NCBI GenBank assembly: GCA_039105265.1
Contig: JAPFFF010000001.1
Span: forward strand, 5,208,001 to 5,272,000
From: Tritrichomonas musculus
Lineage: Eukaryota > Parabasalia > Tritrichomonadida > Tritrichomonadidae
DNA: 64,000 bases
Reading direction: 5' to 3'
The position numbers and the translations under genes were made by a program. The number at the start of each line of letters is the position of its first letter. Position 1 is the stretch's first letter. The notes beneath the pieces are model-generated. The model had not been told where the DNA came from. It searched no databases and saw only the letters and a list, made by a program, of their open reading frames with translations. Positions 9,801 to 19,072 of the stretch are shown here, in pieces.

Positions 9801-10714
9801 AGCGAGTTTAATACATTGTATACATGGGAAACAAAAGGCGAACGTGGGAAGGAGCAAAAATTGAATGGAACCGCCGGAACCGTGCTCGGATGGACGAAGG
9901 TCTCAGGGAGGAGCACCTTCTGGCTGAGTTCTGCATCTGAAGCAGGTACTGCCGGGCGGTTTCGGTCGAGTATTGGTTGCCCATTCGAAATGATCATTTG
10001 TCCTCGGGCAACCAATACACCTTCAACTGACTTATCCTTTGCAAGGTAACTCAGAGGGGAACGGGCAGCCAGTGAAGGATCGCTCGTAATGACGAACCAA
10101 GAGGGGTTCTGACCACCCTCTGGATTCGTCGGATTATAGTGTACTCCTGACTGCAGGAGTACCTCTGTCGTCCTTTGTGTATTAGGAACTATGAGATTTC
10201 TGGCGCAATTTGGTCGGCTCGTAGAATCACTTTGATGCGCATCTGATCTAAATTCTTCGGAATCTGAAAAGTCTGGGGAAACGTTGGAATCGCTCTGTGA
10301 GGTACTCCGTATGTTGATAGGAGCAGGTCCAACCGGCGGGTGCCGCTGCTCCGTAGGATATGAAATTCGATCTGTGAGTGAGTATTGCGCGGGAAGATTA
10401 TGAGGAACATTTGGAACATATCGAGGCTGTGTATTTGATTGAGTTGTGTTCGGGGCAAACTGGTCCCCGTTTTGGTGCGTCTTTGAATTGATCTCTCTTG
10501 AGTTGCGAGATATTGGAGAAGTAGCGAGTTTGTTGTAATTTATATTGAAAGGGCTATCTACTGTACTAATTTGAGGCGAAAAACTGCGAAATTCGGGTGT
10601 TCCATTTCCATCATCATCAGAAAAATTTCCACCAAAATCATCAATTTTGGTATCAATCGAATCAGCGTCGAGTGCTAATTCGGAAAATCTAGGTTTGGTC
10701 GTGCAAAAAAGCAT
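3848..10714 (-). CDS. R2-like retrotransposon protein (RT + restriction-like endonuclease), copy B
   Basis: This 2288-residue protein should nick the tRNA-Asn gene and reverse-transcribe its RNA at the nick. Order of parts: conserved N-terminal block EVLLQSGVHYNP...EGVLVARGQ (about 185-245); a CNIGCNNHFTDFSNHM motif; 14 repeats of 18 residues (about 366-616); acidic linker; three C2H2 zinc fingers from about 786 (FYCPCCDKTF, HVCPCSDCDYL, LCMKCKDFV); reverse transcriptase with DFSDAF, KGVKQGCPLSP and AYADD (about 1605); a CX2CX7HX4C knuckle (CTRCGQIETLNHILNGC, about 1972); the endonuclease signature RPD-X12-E (RPDVWWWDGDQLKIAE, about 2042); an Asp/Asn-rich tail (about 2150-2288). A TCATATATG initiator-like motif overlaps the start codon. 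One 18-residue repeat is a residue short (AVDCQQIV). The frame is open throughout. Confidence 0.93.
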   Translation of the reverse strand: MLFCTTKPRFSELALDADSIDTKIDDFGGNFSDDDGNGTPEFRSFSPQISTVDSPFNINYNKLATSPISRNSREINSKTHQNGDQFAPNTTQSNTQPRYVPNVPHNLPAQYSLTDRISYPTEQRHPPVGPAPINIRSTSQSDSNVSPDFSDSEEFRSDAHQSDSTSRPNCARNLIVPNTQRTTEVLLQSGVHYNPTNPEGGQNPSWFVITSDPSLAARSPLSYLAKDKSVEGVLVARGQMIISNGQPILDRNRPAVPASDAELSQKVLLPETFVHPSTVPAVPFNFCSFPRSPFVSHVYNVLNSLAVSFSCNIGCNNHFTDFSNHMSVMNTNMFNVNNSNSFTNNSFINNNISNYNVSHNNVNLVHHSVDVDNQTVESTAHVAHHSVDVDNRVVASMAHVAHHSVDVDNQIVASTAHVVHHNVDVDNQIVKSTAHVAHHSVDVDYQTVKSTALVANHSVDVDNQIVKSTAHVAHHAVDVDNQTVKSTAHVAHHAVDVDNQIVKSTAHVAHHAVDCQQIVKSTAHVAHHTVDVDNQIVKSTAHVAHHAVDVDNQIVKSTAHVAHHAVDVDNRVVASTAHVTHHNVDVDNQTVTSTAHITHHSVGVDDRVVTSTAHIDHHQVVTKEKLFTSVIEVPKFVFEINEKVVPLFTLSGNHSLLNTFSNNNFLGSRTNSLGTQTTSNSSGTSSVVSGAEEFTDAHSHSEHSDHSDDDNHGGSDDNPSSPVGDNVSIDWIVSELAGVKTKTDMKSLIDILQVANIDTSPFANVSDVDTPIILLMYQKDRWLGVGQFYCPCCDKTFPTCASLSFHLKSTHTTNNIPLEQAAFEYIVGRKLRWKIDSPHLPPDAFHYRTIHVCPCSDCDYLVSRANSLSSHMGSSHQDMEALKREVGVFWAMSILHAKKHRKLLVASDVYHDLHGSLCMKCKDFVGRDKATVKQHTNRSHPQANVEGHRVQAIDISISVNWLSPETDDDEIREANTDLERIKIVRSENRVTQDDERQMPVQPRADESVDLQVMEDRRRGEDSRRRRRQAGFIPANERLPEAHLHSVSSSSEEDTHTIDEHPAHPASASIVDIESCLSKAENWKSRCMKEDDDFVHLPKLWGDRLAKHRKKFEEVFNSEVKDVLNWYNEAINLSDSLEKSSRMLLCEGMISKIILILRKSIRKFVRSARRGSDKIRRPHSLETPIQMKSASKFIAGIELLHSRIHITDEDLDQPQRNVIADIKEKLVRFLSQAPLEFSQLLGSGDLDSIDGLIYDEHYDERMKFIRAKLEELEILNNSPSSLGYKKFLQKFYAEDAKRTLDWFVLNDDTPECVVPVEDFENVYGSSWSDAAALGDDPDGVYTLQRRISSNNSDELKSLILNEEAILKAVRSRSNLSAVGCDGISNGVWKVGGSVTATIIKNVLCCMLDTGLFPEVLKMNKTVMLFKKGDPDDAHSWRPITITPTIYRMLMCHISRSLQTLNSKHRFISPSQKGFMRIPAGAAEHATVVDEMIHDAARNQKSLYITTIDFSDAFGSVPHKLIKKNLTDIGFDLSFVKTIINSYRDSSTKIISNNRRSNSICFRKGVKQGCPLSPTLFNICIEPLLARLNACKEDGYHWLDSATTVQAYADDIIVFSDSEVGMKNLLSVVEHFCSYAGDMKINCKKCHAFTYIAHNGSRSVLNDNFTIAGGRIDNISIQNNTTYLGLPIACKSSQRKHHVFRRIEDMTKDVIRITSSALRFTQAVDAIKRFVIPKIDYELMANTAPTNCLSRLDELIRGKLSKMIGAAGIPTAWFYTTKNDGGLYIQKLTDRQKALTIRLYIALMESNDKSIRDMVKASDEAEIIFRDATIDLTSPFLHLKVKDNGALDAKRNRGTSNILARCVKALHDANMGLILKDDMFTLKDLNSNVTFDVNTSNVVKHIMKVMSDRYYSDLCQHKMRGHTFTTLKNSPLSNYFMKPNALMADSVVRFAIKARTNTLMTASLAAHRNPQMSNRCTRCGQIETLNHILNGCKRCKHKFTKRHDEVVKVLCKYLTEKKRVIVHCNQSVRGRSNEHITGDSASLRPDVWWWDGDQLKIAEFTIPYGMLSGDDDESTLVIRRREKLNKYQKLVDDCRNQLNCNVSLFVFIVSSLGAIPDDTINELKKVTVTTKDALKLAGRMVAAALRESMILYIDTKIKKRVNDNNEDEDNDNDNNGNDYDNDVENVNVLDTDGDDDSNDLNDTSSNVTDGESADDEYNSVNILDDEEWRELIDASADVDRSGPPSELDTTDDETDVLENPGTTPLWNQTQGADPASATEEEGVQHSSSEF
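8867..9619 (-). repeat. Coding 54-bp repeat array, copy B (14 units)
   Basis: Encodes HHAVDVDNQIVKSTAHVA-type repeats. Most units contain a near-perfect 35-nt palindrome: CTGTTGAC-TTGACAATC, one T, then GATTGTCAA-C-GTCAACAG. The unit near 9170 has lost 3 bp, keeping the frame. Confidence 0.9.
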
Positions 10715-10735
10715 ATATGAAAACTAAAAAAAAAT

Positions 10736-10749
10736 CTCCTCCCGTGTGG
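10736..10749 (-). repeat. Target-site repeat, junction 3
   Basis: The 14-bp tRNA-Asn 3' end between copy B and the ORF-less unit to its right. On the element strand the T-run of copy B follows immediately, then TTTTCATATATG with the start codon. Confidence 0.9.
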
Positions 10750-11808
10750 TTTAAATGTTTATTAAATGCTTTAAGAGTTTTGCGATTAAGCAATTAATAA
10801 AAAAGCTAGGCATAAGCTTTAAGAAAAAAAGGAAAATAAAAGGAAAAAGGTAAAACTTGAAGTTAAAAGGTCCAAAAAGACTTCAAGTAATGAGTCAGAC
10901 TTGGAATAAACGGTCGCCAAAAAATGATCATTGAGCAACACAGATCATTCTGAGGACGGGTTGTGTTACAACCAGCGATGGTTTCCGAGTCTGATGTAAA
11001 ACAACTCGTCTAAAGAACAAAGAACTTGAAACAATGTAACAATGTAATTGAGGATATCAGATTGAGATCTGAAAATGAGGAACAATGAGTAACGGATAAA
11101 ACAATTGAACAAGAACTTAAATGAGAGAACGAACGGGCTCATTGAGCGCCCTTCAGTAGAGTCACGCGACATGTGTCAGGCAGCATCTTGCGGAGATCCT
11201 TTACCGTAGACGCTTGTTGACTGCTGTCTTTTGATTCTTTCATCAAGGCAGTGTGATCATTGAAATCACAAGCAGACTCACTGAAAGATGACTCCATATA
11301 TAAAAATGAATAAACTAAAAGAGTAAAAATAAGTAGCAATTTACTTCGATCTGTCCGTGAGAATCGTCTTCATACTGTATAACGCCTTGTATATTTGAGA
11401 ATATTGAGAGAAATTGTAAAATGAGAATGGAGTCACGAAAAGTGGGAAACCGAGGGAACAGAAAGGCGCGATCGAAGGAAACTGGAATAAACAAAGTGAG
11501 AAGGAAGAGTATAATATCATTAGAGTAAGTTTTGAGAGGTATATTTGAAATTGCATATAACTGATTGAGTATGAGATATAACGTTAAGAGCTGAGATTGA
11601 TAATATGAGATAAGAAACAACAGTATAATATTGTGGTAAGTCCAGTGGTCGGACTTAGTGAGGTGACCCTACATATAATTGAAATCAGTTTGGAAAATTC
11701 GGACGAAACATCGATCTGAGGGCACCATACGAATCAGCTCAGTGCACTGATTACGAATATCTAGTTATTGCCTGCGTAAACCTCGAAAATAAAAATGAAA
11801 AAAAAAAT
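10750..11808 (-). mobile_element. ORF-less tRNA-Asn-targeted unit (1059 bp, distinct type)
   Basis: The longest and most diverged of the ORF-less units, with target repeats on both sides. Its 5' stem-loop is at 11730-11755 (CGAATCAG/CTGATTCG type). Near the 3' end it has stems with the same layout as the other units but different sequence: ACTTGAAGT/ACTTCAAGT, AATGATC/GATCATT and GGTTGT/ACAACC. The box TTACTTCGATCTG (11341-11353) is shared with other units. Short ORFs here show no similarity to anything and are not called. Confidence 0.78.
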
Positions 11809-11822
11809 CTCCTCCCGTGTGG
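11809..11822 (-). repeat. Target-site repeat, junction 4
   Basis: The 14-bp tRNA-Asn 3' end at the left boundary of the first copy of the duplicated three-unit block. Confidence 0.9.
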
Positions 11823-11927
11823 TAAATTCGTTTATTAATCATTAGAGTAAGTATAAAATACTAATAAACGAGAGTGATGATTCACTCACAATAAAATAAA
11901 AGGGGCGGGCCCCAACAAAAAATCTGC

Positions 11928-14900
11928 CTAAAATTCAGAAGAGGAGTGTTGGACTCCCTCCTCTTCGGTAGCGGAGGCAGGGTCGGCACCTTGAGTTTGG
12001 TTCCATAGTGGGGTGGTGCCTGGATTTTCCAGTACGTCAGTTTCATCATCAGTAGTGTCAAGCTCAGACGGGGGGCCCGACCTGTCAACATCCGCACTTG
12101 CATCAATGAGTTCCCGCCATTCTTCGTCGTCCAGGATGTTGACAGAGTTGTACTCATCGTCTGCGGACTCCCCGTCGGTAACATTGGAGCTAGTATCATT
12201 GAGATCATTAGAATCATCGTCACCATCAGTATCAAGAACATTAACATTTTCAACATCGTTATCATAATCGTTACCATTATCGTTATCGTTATCGTTATCT
12301 TCATCTTCATTGTTGTCGTTAACCCTCTTCTTAATCTTAGTATCAATGTACAATATCATAGATTCCCGTAAAGCGGCTGCTACCATCCTCCCTGCAAGTT
12401 TGAGTGCGTCTTTGGTCGTGACTGTCACTTTCTTGAGTTCATTGATGGTGTCATCGGGTATTGCACCGAGGGAGGAGACAATGAACACAAATAGCGACAC
12501 ATTGCAGTTCAACTGGTTTTTGCAATCATCGACGAGCTTCTGGTACTTGTTCAACTTCTCTCTACGTCGTATGACTAAGGTGGATTCATCATCATCGCCA
12601 GATAACATTCCGTATGGGATGGTGAATTCAGCTATCTTCAGCTGGTCACCGTCCCACCACCATACATCTGGTCTGAGAGAAGCAGAGTCACCAGTGATGT
12701 GTTCGTTGCTGCGTCCACGAACACTTTGGTTACAATGCACGATGACTCTCTTCTTTTCGGTAAGGTACTTGCAAAGTACCTTGACAACTTCGTCGTGTCT
12801 CTTTGTGAATTTGTGTTTGCACCGCTTGCACCCGTTTAAGATGTGATTGAGAGTTTCAATCTGTCCACAACGAGTGCAACGGTTACTCATTTGAGGGTTT
12901 CTGTGAGCAGCAAGTGATGCTGTCATGAGCGTATTCGTACGTGCTTTGATAGCGAATCTGACAACAGAGTCCGCCATCAAAGCATTGGGCTTCATGAAGT
13001 AGTTGCTCAATGGTGAGTTTTTCAATGTCGTGAATGTATGTCCTCTCATCTTGTGCTGACAAAGATCTGAATAGTAACGGTCACTCATGACTTTCATGAT
13101 GTGTTTAACAACATTAGAGGTGTTAACATCAAATGTGACATTACTATTCAGATCTTTGAGCGTAAACATATCATCTTTGAGTATCAGACCCATGTTAGCG
13201 TCGTGCAAAGCTTTAACACATCGGGCTAAGATGTTCGACGTCCCGCGGTTACGCTTTGCATCTAACGCACCATTGTCTTTAACTTTCAGGTGCAAGAACG
13301 GTGAAGTCAAGTCGATGGTAGCATCCCTGAAGATGATCTCGGCTTCATCAGAAGCCTTGACCATATCACGGATGCTTTTATCGTTAGACTCCATCAAGGC
13401 AATGTAGAGTCTGATAGTGAGAGCTTTCTGGCGATCTGTGAGTTTCTGTATGTAAAGACCGCCATCGTTTTTCGTCGTGTAGAACCAGGCGGTTGGAATA
13501 CCAGCAGCACCGATCATTTTGGACAGCCTGCCCCGAATGAGTTCATCTAAGCGACTGAGGCAATTTGTCGGTGCTGTGTTCGCCATCAGTTCGTAGTCAA
13601 TCTTGGGAATCACGAACCGTTTGATGGCGTCAACCGCCTGTGTGAACCGAAGAGCGCTGCCAGTAATTCGAATGACGTCCTTCGTCATGTCTTCGATTCG
13701 CCGAAAAACGTGATGTTTACGCTGCGAAGATTTGCACGCGATTGGAAGTCCGAGATACGTTGTATTGTTCTGAATGCTGATGTTATCAATACGTCCTCCA
13801 GCAATGGTGAAGTTGTCGTTCAACACACTGCGAGAACCATTGTGAGCAATGTATGTGAAAGCGTGGCACTTCTTGCAGTTGATCTTCATGTCGCCTGCAT
13901 AACTGCAGAAGTGCTCCACGACCGAAAGCAAGTTCTTCATCCCGACTTCCGAGTCCGAGAACACGATTATGTCATCGGCGTAAGCTTGAACGGTTGTCGC
14001 TGAGTCCAACCAATGATAACCGTCCTCCTTGCAAGCGTTCAACCGCGCGAGGAGAGGTTCGATACAAATGTTGAATAACGTCGGACTCAGCGGACAACCT
14101 TGCTTGACGCCTTTGCGAAAACAGATAGAATTAGATCGTCTGTTGTTGCTGATGATCTTCGTCGAAGAGTCTCTATACGAATTAATAATCGTTTTAACAA
14201 AAGAAAGATCAAAGCCAATGTCTGTAAGATTCTTTTTAATAAGTTTATGTGGTACGGAACCAAATGCATCAGAAAAGTCGATCGTCGTGATGTAGAGTGA
14301 CTTTTGGTTCCGTGCAGCATCGTGTATCATCTCATCAACCACAGTAGCATGCTCAGCCGCTCCAGCTGGAATACGCATGAATCCTTTCTGACTCGGTGAT
14401 ATGAACCTATGTTTTGAATTCAGCGTTTGAAGCGAGCGGCTGATGTGACACATCAGCATCCGATAAATCGTCGGAGTGATGGTGATAGGACGCCACGAAT
14501 GGGCGTCGTCAGGGTCTCCTTTCTTAAACAACATGACGGTTTTGTTCATTTTCAACACCTCCGGAAAGAGACCCGTGTCAAGCATGCAACACAACACATT
14601 CTTGATGATCGTCGCCGTGACACTCCCGCCAACCTTCCACACACCATTTGAAATGCCGTCGCATCCGACGGCAGACAGATTGGATCTCGATCTGACCGCT
14701 TTGAGAATAGCTTCTTCGTTGAGGATGAGTGATTTGAGTTCATCAGAATTATTCGATGAAATTCTGCGCTGAAGAGTGTAAACACCATCTGGGTCATCCC
14801 CGAGAGCAGCAGCATCGCTCCACGAGGACCCGTACACGTTCTCGAAATCTTCGACTGGGACGACACATTCCGGTGTGTCGTCGTTCAACACGAACCAGTC

Positions 14901-17900
14901 GAGTGTACGTTTGGCGTCTTCAGCGTAGAATTTCTGAAGGAACTTCTTGTAGCCAAGCGAGGAAGGAGAGTTGTTGAGAATCTCCAATTCCTCTAGCTTG
15001 GCACGTATGAATTTCATCCTTTCATCGTAATGCTCATCGTAAATCAAACCGTCAATTGAGTCCAAGTCACCACTCCCAAGAAGTTGAGAGAACTCCAAAG
15101 GAGCCTGTGACAGAAAGCGAACAAGCTTCTCTTTGATGTCTGCGATGACATTACGTTGAGGTTGATCGAGATCTTCATCAGTGATGTGAATGCGGGAATG
15201 CAGAAGTTCAATACCAGCGATGAATTTGGAGGCCGACTTCATCTGAATCGGTGTCTCCAAGGAATGCGGGCGACGAATCTTATCTGAACCTCTCCGTGCC
15301 GAACGAACGAACTTCCTAATCGACTTCCGTAGAATGAGAATGATTTTCGAAATCATCCCTTCGCAGAGAAGCATTCGGCTGCTCTTTTCCAAAGAGTCAG
15401 AGAGGTTAATAGCTTCATTATACCAATTGAGAACATCCTTGACTTCACTGTTAAACACTTCTTCGAACTTTTTCCTGTGCTTCGCTAAACGGTCACCCCA
15501 CAGCTTCGGGAGGTGCACGAAATCATCATCTTCCTTCATGCACCTCGACTTCCAATTCTCAGCTTTGGACAGGCAACTCTCAATGTCCACGATCGAAGCT
15601 GAATTTGAATGACCAGGATGTACATCACTTTGAATGACTTCGCCATCACTTGAAGAAGAGACTGAGTGCAAGCGTGCTTCTGGCATTCTCTCATTGGCTG
15701 GAATGGAACCAGCCTGACGTCTGCGTCGGCGGTTATCCTCTGCACGACGTCGATCTTCCATCACTTGGAGGTCAACAGACTCATCTGACCTCGCCTGCAC
15801 AGGATTCAATCTTTCTTCTTCCTGTAAAATCCTATTTTCCATTCTGACACTTTTTTCTTTGTCAAGGTCAGAATTGGCCTCACGAATCTCATCGTCATCG
15901 GTATCGGGTGAAAACCACTTGGTAGAAATACTCACCTCGAATGATTGCAAACGATGACCTTCAACGTTGGATGCTGGATGAGATCTGTTAGAGTGTTGCT
16001 TGACAGTGACTTTGTCTTTTCCAATGAAGTCACTGCAAGTTGAACACATCGAACCACGCAGATCATGAAAGACATCCCGTGTTGCAAGTAAACATCTGCA
16101 TCTTCTAGCATGCAGGATGTTCATTGCCCAGAAAACACCCACTTCTCTTTTGAGAGCTTCAAGATCCTGATGAGCCGAACCGATATGGCTGCTCAACGAA
16201 TTCGCCCGACTCACAAGATAGTTACAGTCACTCACAGGACAAACGTAAATGGTCCGATAATGTGGAGCATCTGCCGGAAGATGAGGCGAGTCAATCTTCC
16301 ATCTTAACTTACGACCAATTATGTATTCAAAAGCCGCCTGTTCAATTGGAACCCCATTCGTTACATGCAGCGACCTCAGGTGGAATGATAACGAGGCACA
16401 TGTAGGGAACGTTTTGTCGCAACAAGGGCAATAAAACTGCCCAACACCCAACCATCTACACTTCTGATACATCAGAAGGACGATAGGAACATTTACATCA
16501 ACAACATCAGCGAAAGGAGACATGTCAATATTACCAACCTGAAGTTGGTCGATGAGCGAGGTCAATTCTGCTTTAGAATTGATTTTGGACAGCTCATCCA
16601 CAATCCATTCAATAGAAATCCTATCGTCCCTTGACGGTGAAGAACATCCATCATTACTACCGTTGCGATCATCATCATCAGAGTGATCGGTGCGTTCTGA
16701 TTGAGAACGCACCTCGGAGAAGTCTTCTGCACCACTAATAGTACTACTCGTACTAGTGGATGAAGTCTGTGTGCCTAATGAATTGCTTCGAGAGTCAGAG
16801 GATGAATTGAATGATGAGTGATCACCTGCGAGAGTAAATAAAGGGACCACCTTCTCATTGAACTCGAAGACGAACTTAGGCACTTCGATGACGGAAGTGA
16901 TGACTTTCTCCTTCGTGACTACTTGATGATGATCGATGTGAGCAGTTGACGTGACAACCCGATCGTCGACGCCAACAGCGTGATGAGTGATGTGAGCCGT
17001 TGACGTGACGGTTTGGTTGTCAACGTCAACGTTGTGGTGACGTGAGCTGTTGACGTGACAGTCTGATTGTCAACGTCAACAGCATGATGAGCGACGTGAG
17101 CTGTTGACTTGACAATCAGATTGTCAACGTCAACAGCATGATGAGCGACGTGAGCTGTTGACGTGACAGTCTGATTGTCAACGTCAACAGCGTGATGAGC
17201 GACGTGAGCTGTTGACTTGACAATCTGATTGTCAACGTCAACAGTGTGATGAGCGACGTGAGCTGTTGACTTGACAATCTGATTGTCAACGTCAACAGTG
17301 TGATGAGCGACGTGAGCTGTTGACGTGACAGTCTGATTGTCAACGTCAACAGCATGATGAGCGACGTGAGCTGTTGACTTGACAATCAGATTGTCAACGT
17401 CAACAGCGTGATGAGCGACGTGAGCTGTTGACGTGACAGTCTGATTGTCAACGTCAACAGCGTGATGAGCGACGTGAGCTGTTGACTTGACAATCTGATT
17501 GTCAACGTCAACAGTGTGATGAGCGACGTGAGCTGTTGACTTGACAATCTGATTGTCAACGTCAACAGCGTGATGAGCGACGTGAGCTGTTGACTTGACA
17601 ATCTGATTGTCAACGTCAACAGCGTGATGAGCGACGTGAGCTGTTGACTTGACAGTCTGATTGTCAACGTCAACAGCGTGATGAGCGACGTGAGCTGTTG
17701 ACTTGACAGACTGATTGTCAATGTCAACAGCGTGATGAGCGACGTGAGCTGTTGACTTGACAGTCTGATTGTCAACGTCAACAGCGTGATGAGCGACGTG
17801 AGCTGTTGACTTGACAATCTGATTGTCAACGTCAACAGCATGATTAGCAACAGATTCAACATTGTGAGTATCAGCACTCACAACATGGTTGTTCTCAAAC

Positions 17901-19036
17901 GTGTTTGAGTCAGCAGGTTGAGAGATGGCACCAGCTGATTGACTACTAATATTAGCTGCTGAGTTTGGTGAGTAAGAATTAACAATATCACGCGTATCAA
18001 TGTGCTGCGAAGAAAGGAAATAAAAGTTATTATTATTGATGTAACTCCATGACATGTGATGTGAAATGTCGGTGAAGTGAGATGTGTTGCACCCGATGTT
18101 GCATGTTCCTGAGAGAAAGAGCGAATTAACGATGTTGGACACATGCGAAACAAACGGGGAACATTTTGAGTGAAAATTGAATGGAACCGTTCGAATGCTA
18201 GACGAAGGAACGAAAGAATAGGGATCAAAAGCATTTAAACGAAGTTCTTCATCCGTTGATGGGATTGCTGGTCGATTCCTGTCGAATTTTGGTTGCTCAT
18301 CGGAAATGATCAATTGTCCTCGAGCAACCAGAATTCCTTCGGATGACTTCTCATTCATATTATAAGCAAGAGGACAACGAGAAATCAATGAAGGATCGCA
18401 CGTAACAACGATCCATGATGGGTTAGGAACTCCATCAGAATTCGACGGGTTATAGTGAACACCCGACTGTAAGAGCACTTCTGTCCCTCTAGAAGGATTA
18501 TTTGAATTGCAGAAAATAGTTTCAGGTTCCTCAATTTCTTCATCGGAAATTGATATTTGATCACTATTATCACTTTTTTCTGAATCTGAATTAATGTGCT
18601 CGAAATTGGTCATATCGTCATCAGGACACTTGGAAAGTGATTGTGAAGCTGGTCCAACCGGCGGGAGCCGCAGCTTCACATCATCACAAGGATATCTGCT
18701 AGTATCTTTTTTGCGGGGTGAGATTTGAGTTGCGTATCTTGTTTTATACGAGGAGTCAAGGTCGTCTAGTAGCGAATTGTCTTTGAAAAAGTCGAACTTA
18801 TTGAGTTTTGGATGATGGGATATCTGTTCCCTAGAACAAGGAATCTTAAAACCTCCATCGTATTTGTTATCGGAATGGCAATTGCTGTTGTGAATATGGG
18901 TAGGATTGTGACACCTATCGGTCATGATATCTCGATTATTAAAAAAATTTTCACCGATTTTTTCCGGAGTGGAATCAAACGAATCAGCATCTTCTGCTGA
19001 TTCCAAAAATCTACTTTTCGTTGGGTAGATCAACAT
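11928..19036 (-). pseudogene. R2-like retrotransposon ORF, copy C, one frameshift
   Basis: The frame opened by the ATG at 19036 leaves register inside the 18-residue repeat array and stops at 16919. The rest of the protein (three zinc fingers, RT with AYADD, CCHC knuckle, RPD-X12-E, acidic tail) is in another frame that stays open to 11928 and has a methionine at 16883. Compared with copy D, four bases (GCGA) are missing at 17040/17041, within the 54-bp repeats where slippage is likely. The downstream frame alone would still encode zinc fingers, RT and endonuclease (1651 residues), so partial activity cannot be excluded. Its N-terminal type (MLIYPTKSRFLESAEDADS) differs from B and E. Confidence 0.88.
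16932..17845 (-). repeat. Coding 54-bp repeat array, copy C (17 units, one shortened)
   Basis: Same unit as in copy D but with three fewer repeats and 4 bp missing at 17040. These two differences account fully for the 166-bp length difference between the duplicated blocks. Confidence 0.9.
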
Positions 19037-19058
19037 ATTTGCAAAATAAAAAAAAAAT

Positions 19059-19072
19059 CTCCTCCCGTGTGG
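19059..19072 (-). repeat. Target-site repeat, junction 5
   Basis: The 14-bp tRNA-Asn 3' end between copy C and an 875-bp ORF-less unit. Confidence 0.9.

Larger units (their letters stand above)
3741..10735 (-). mobile_element. Full-length R2-like non-LTR retrotransposon, copy B
   Basis: A 6995-bp unit between two target-site repeats, with one long ORF (3848-10714). The 5' UTR is about 20 nt and the 3' UTR about 107 nt. There is no LTR and no long poly(A) tail. The 5' stem-loop at 10658-10682 lies inside the coding region. Structure and protein place it in the restriction-like-endonuclease group (R2/NeSL/CRE-type) of non-LTR elements. It appears intact. Confidence 0.88.
11823..19058 (-). mobile_element. 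R2-like non-LTR retrotransposon, copy C
   Basis: A 7236-bp unit with target repeats on both sides. Its 3' 3.7 kb is nearly identical to copies B, D and E, and its 5' part is nearly identical to copy D only. The 5' stem-loop is at 18981-19005 (GAATCAGC/GCTGATTC, perfect). The reading frame is interrupted once. Confidence 0.87.

Noticed and set aside
10966-11620. Short ORFs (66-101 codons) inside the 1059-bp ORF-less unit
   Set aside because: They overlap each other, are not kept in the other ORF-less units and show no domain; the region is better explained as structured or non-coding RNA.
17116-17877. Overlapping minus-strand ORFs rich in SSQQLTSLITLLTLTIRL
   Set aside because: They are the 54-bp repeat read in another frame; the length comes from the absence of stops in the repeat, not from selection. 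The same holds for 8854-9555, 26132-27055 and 35127-35885.
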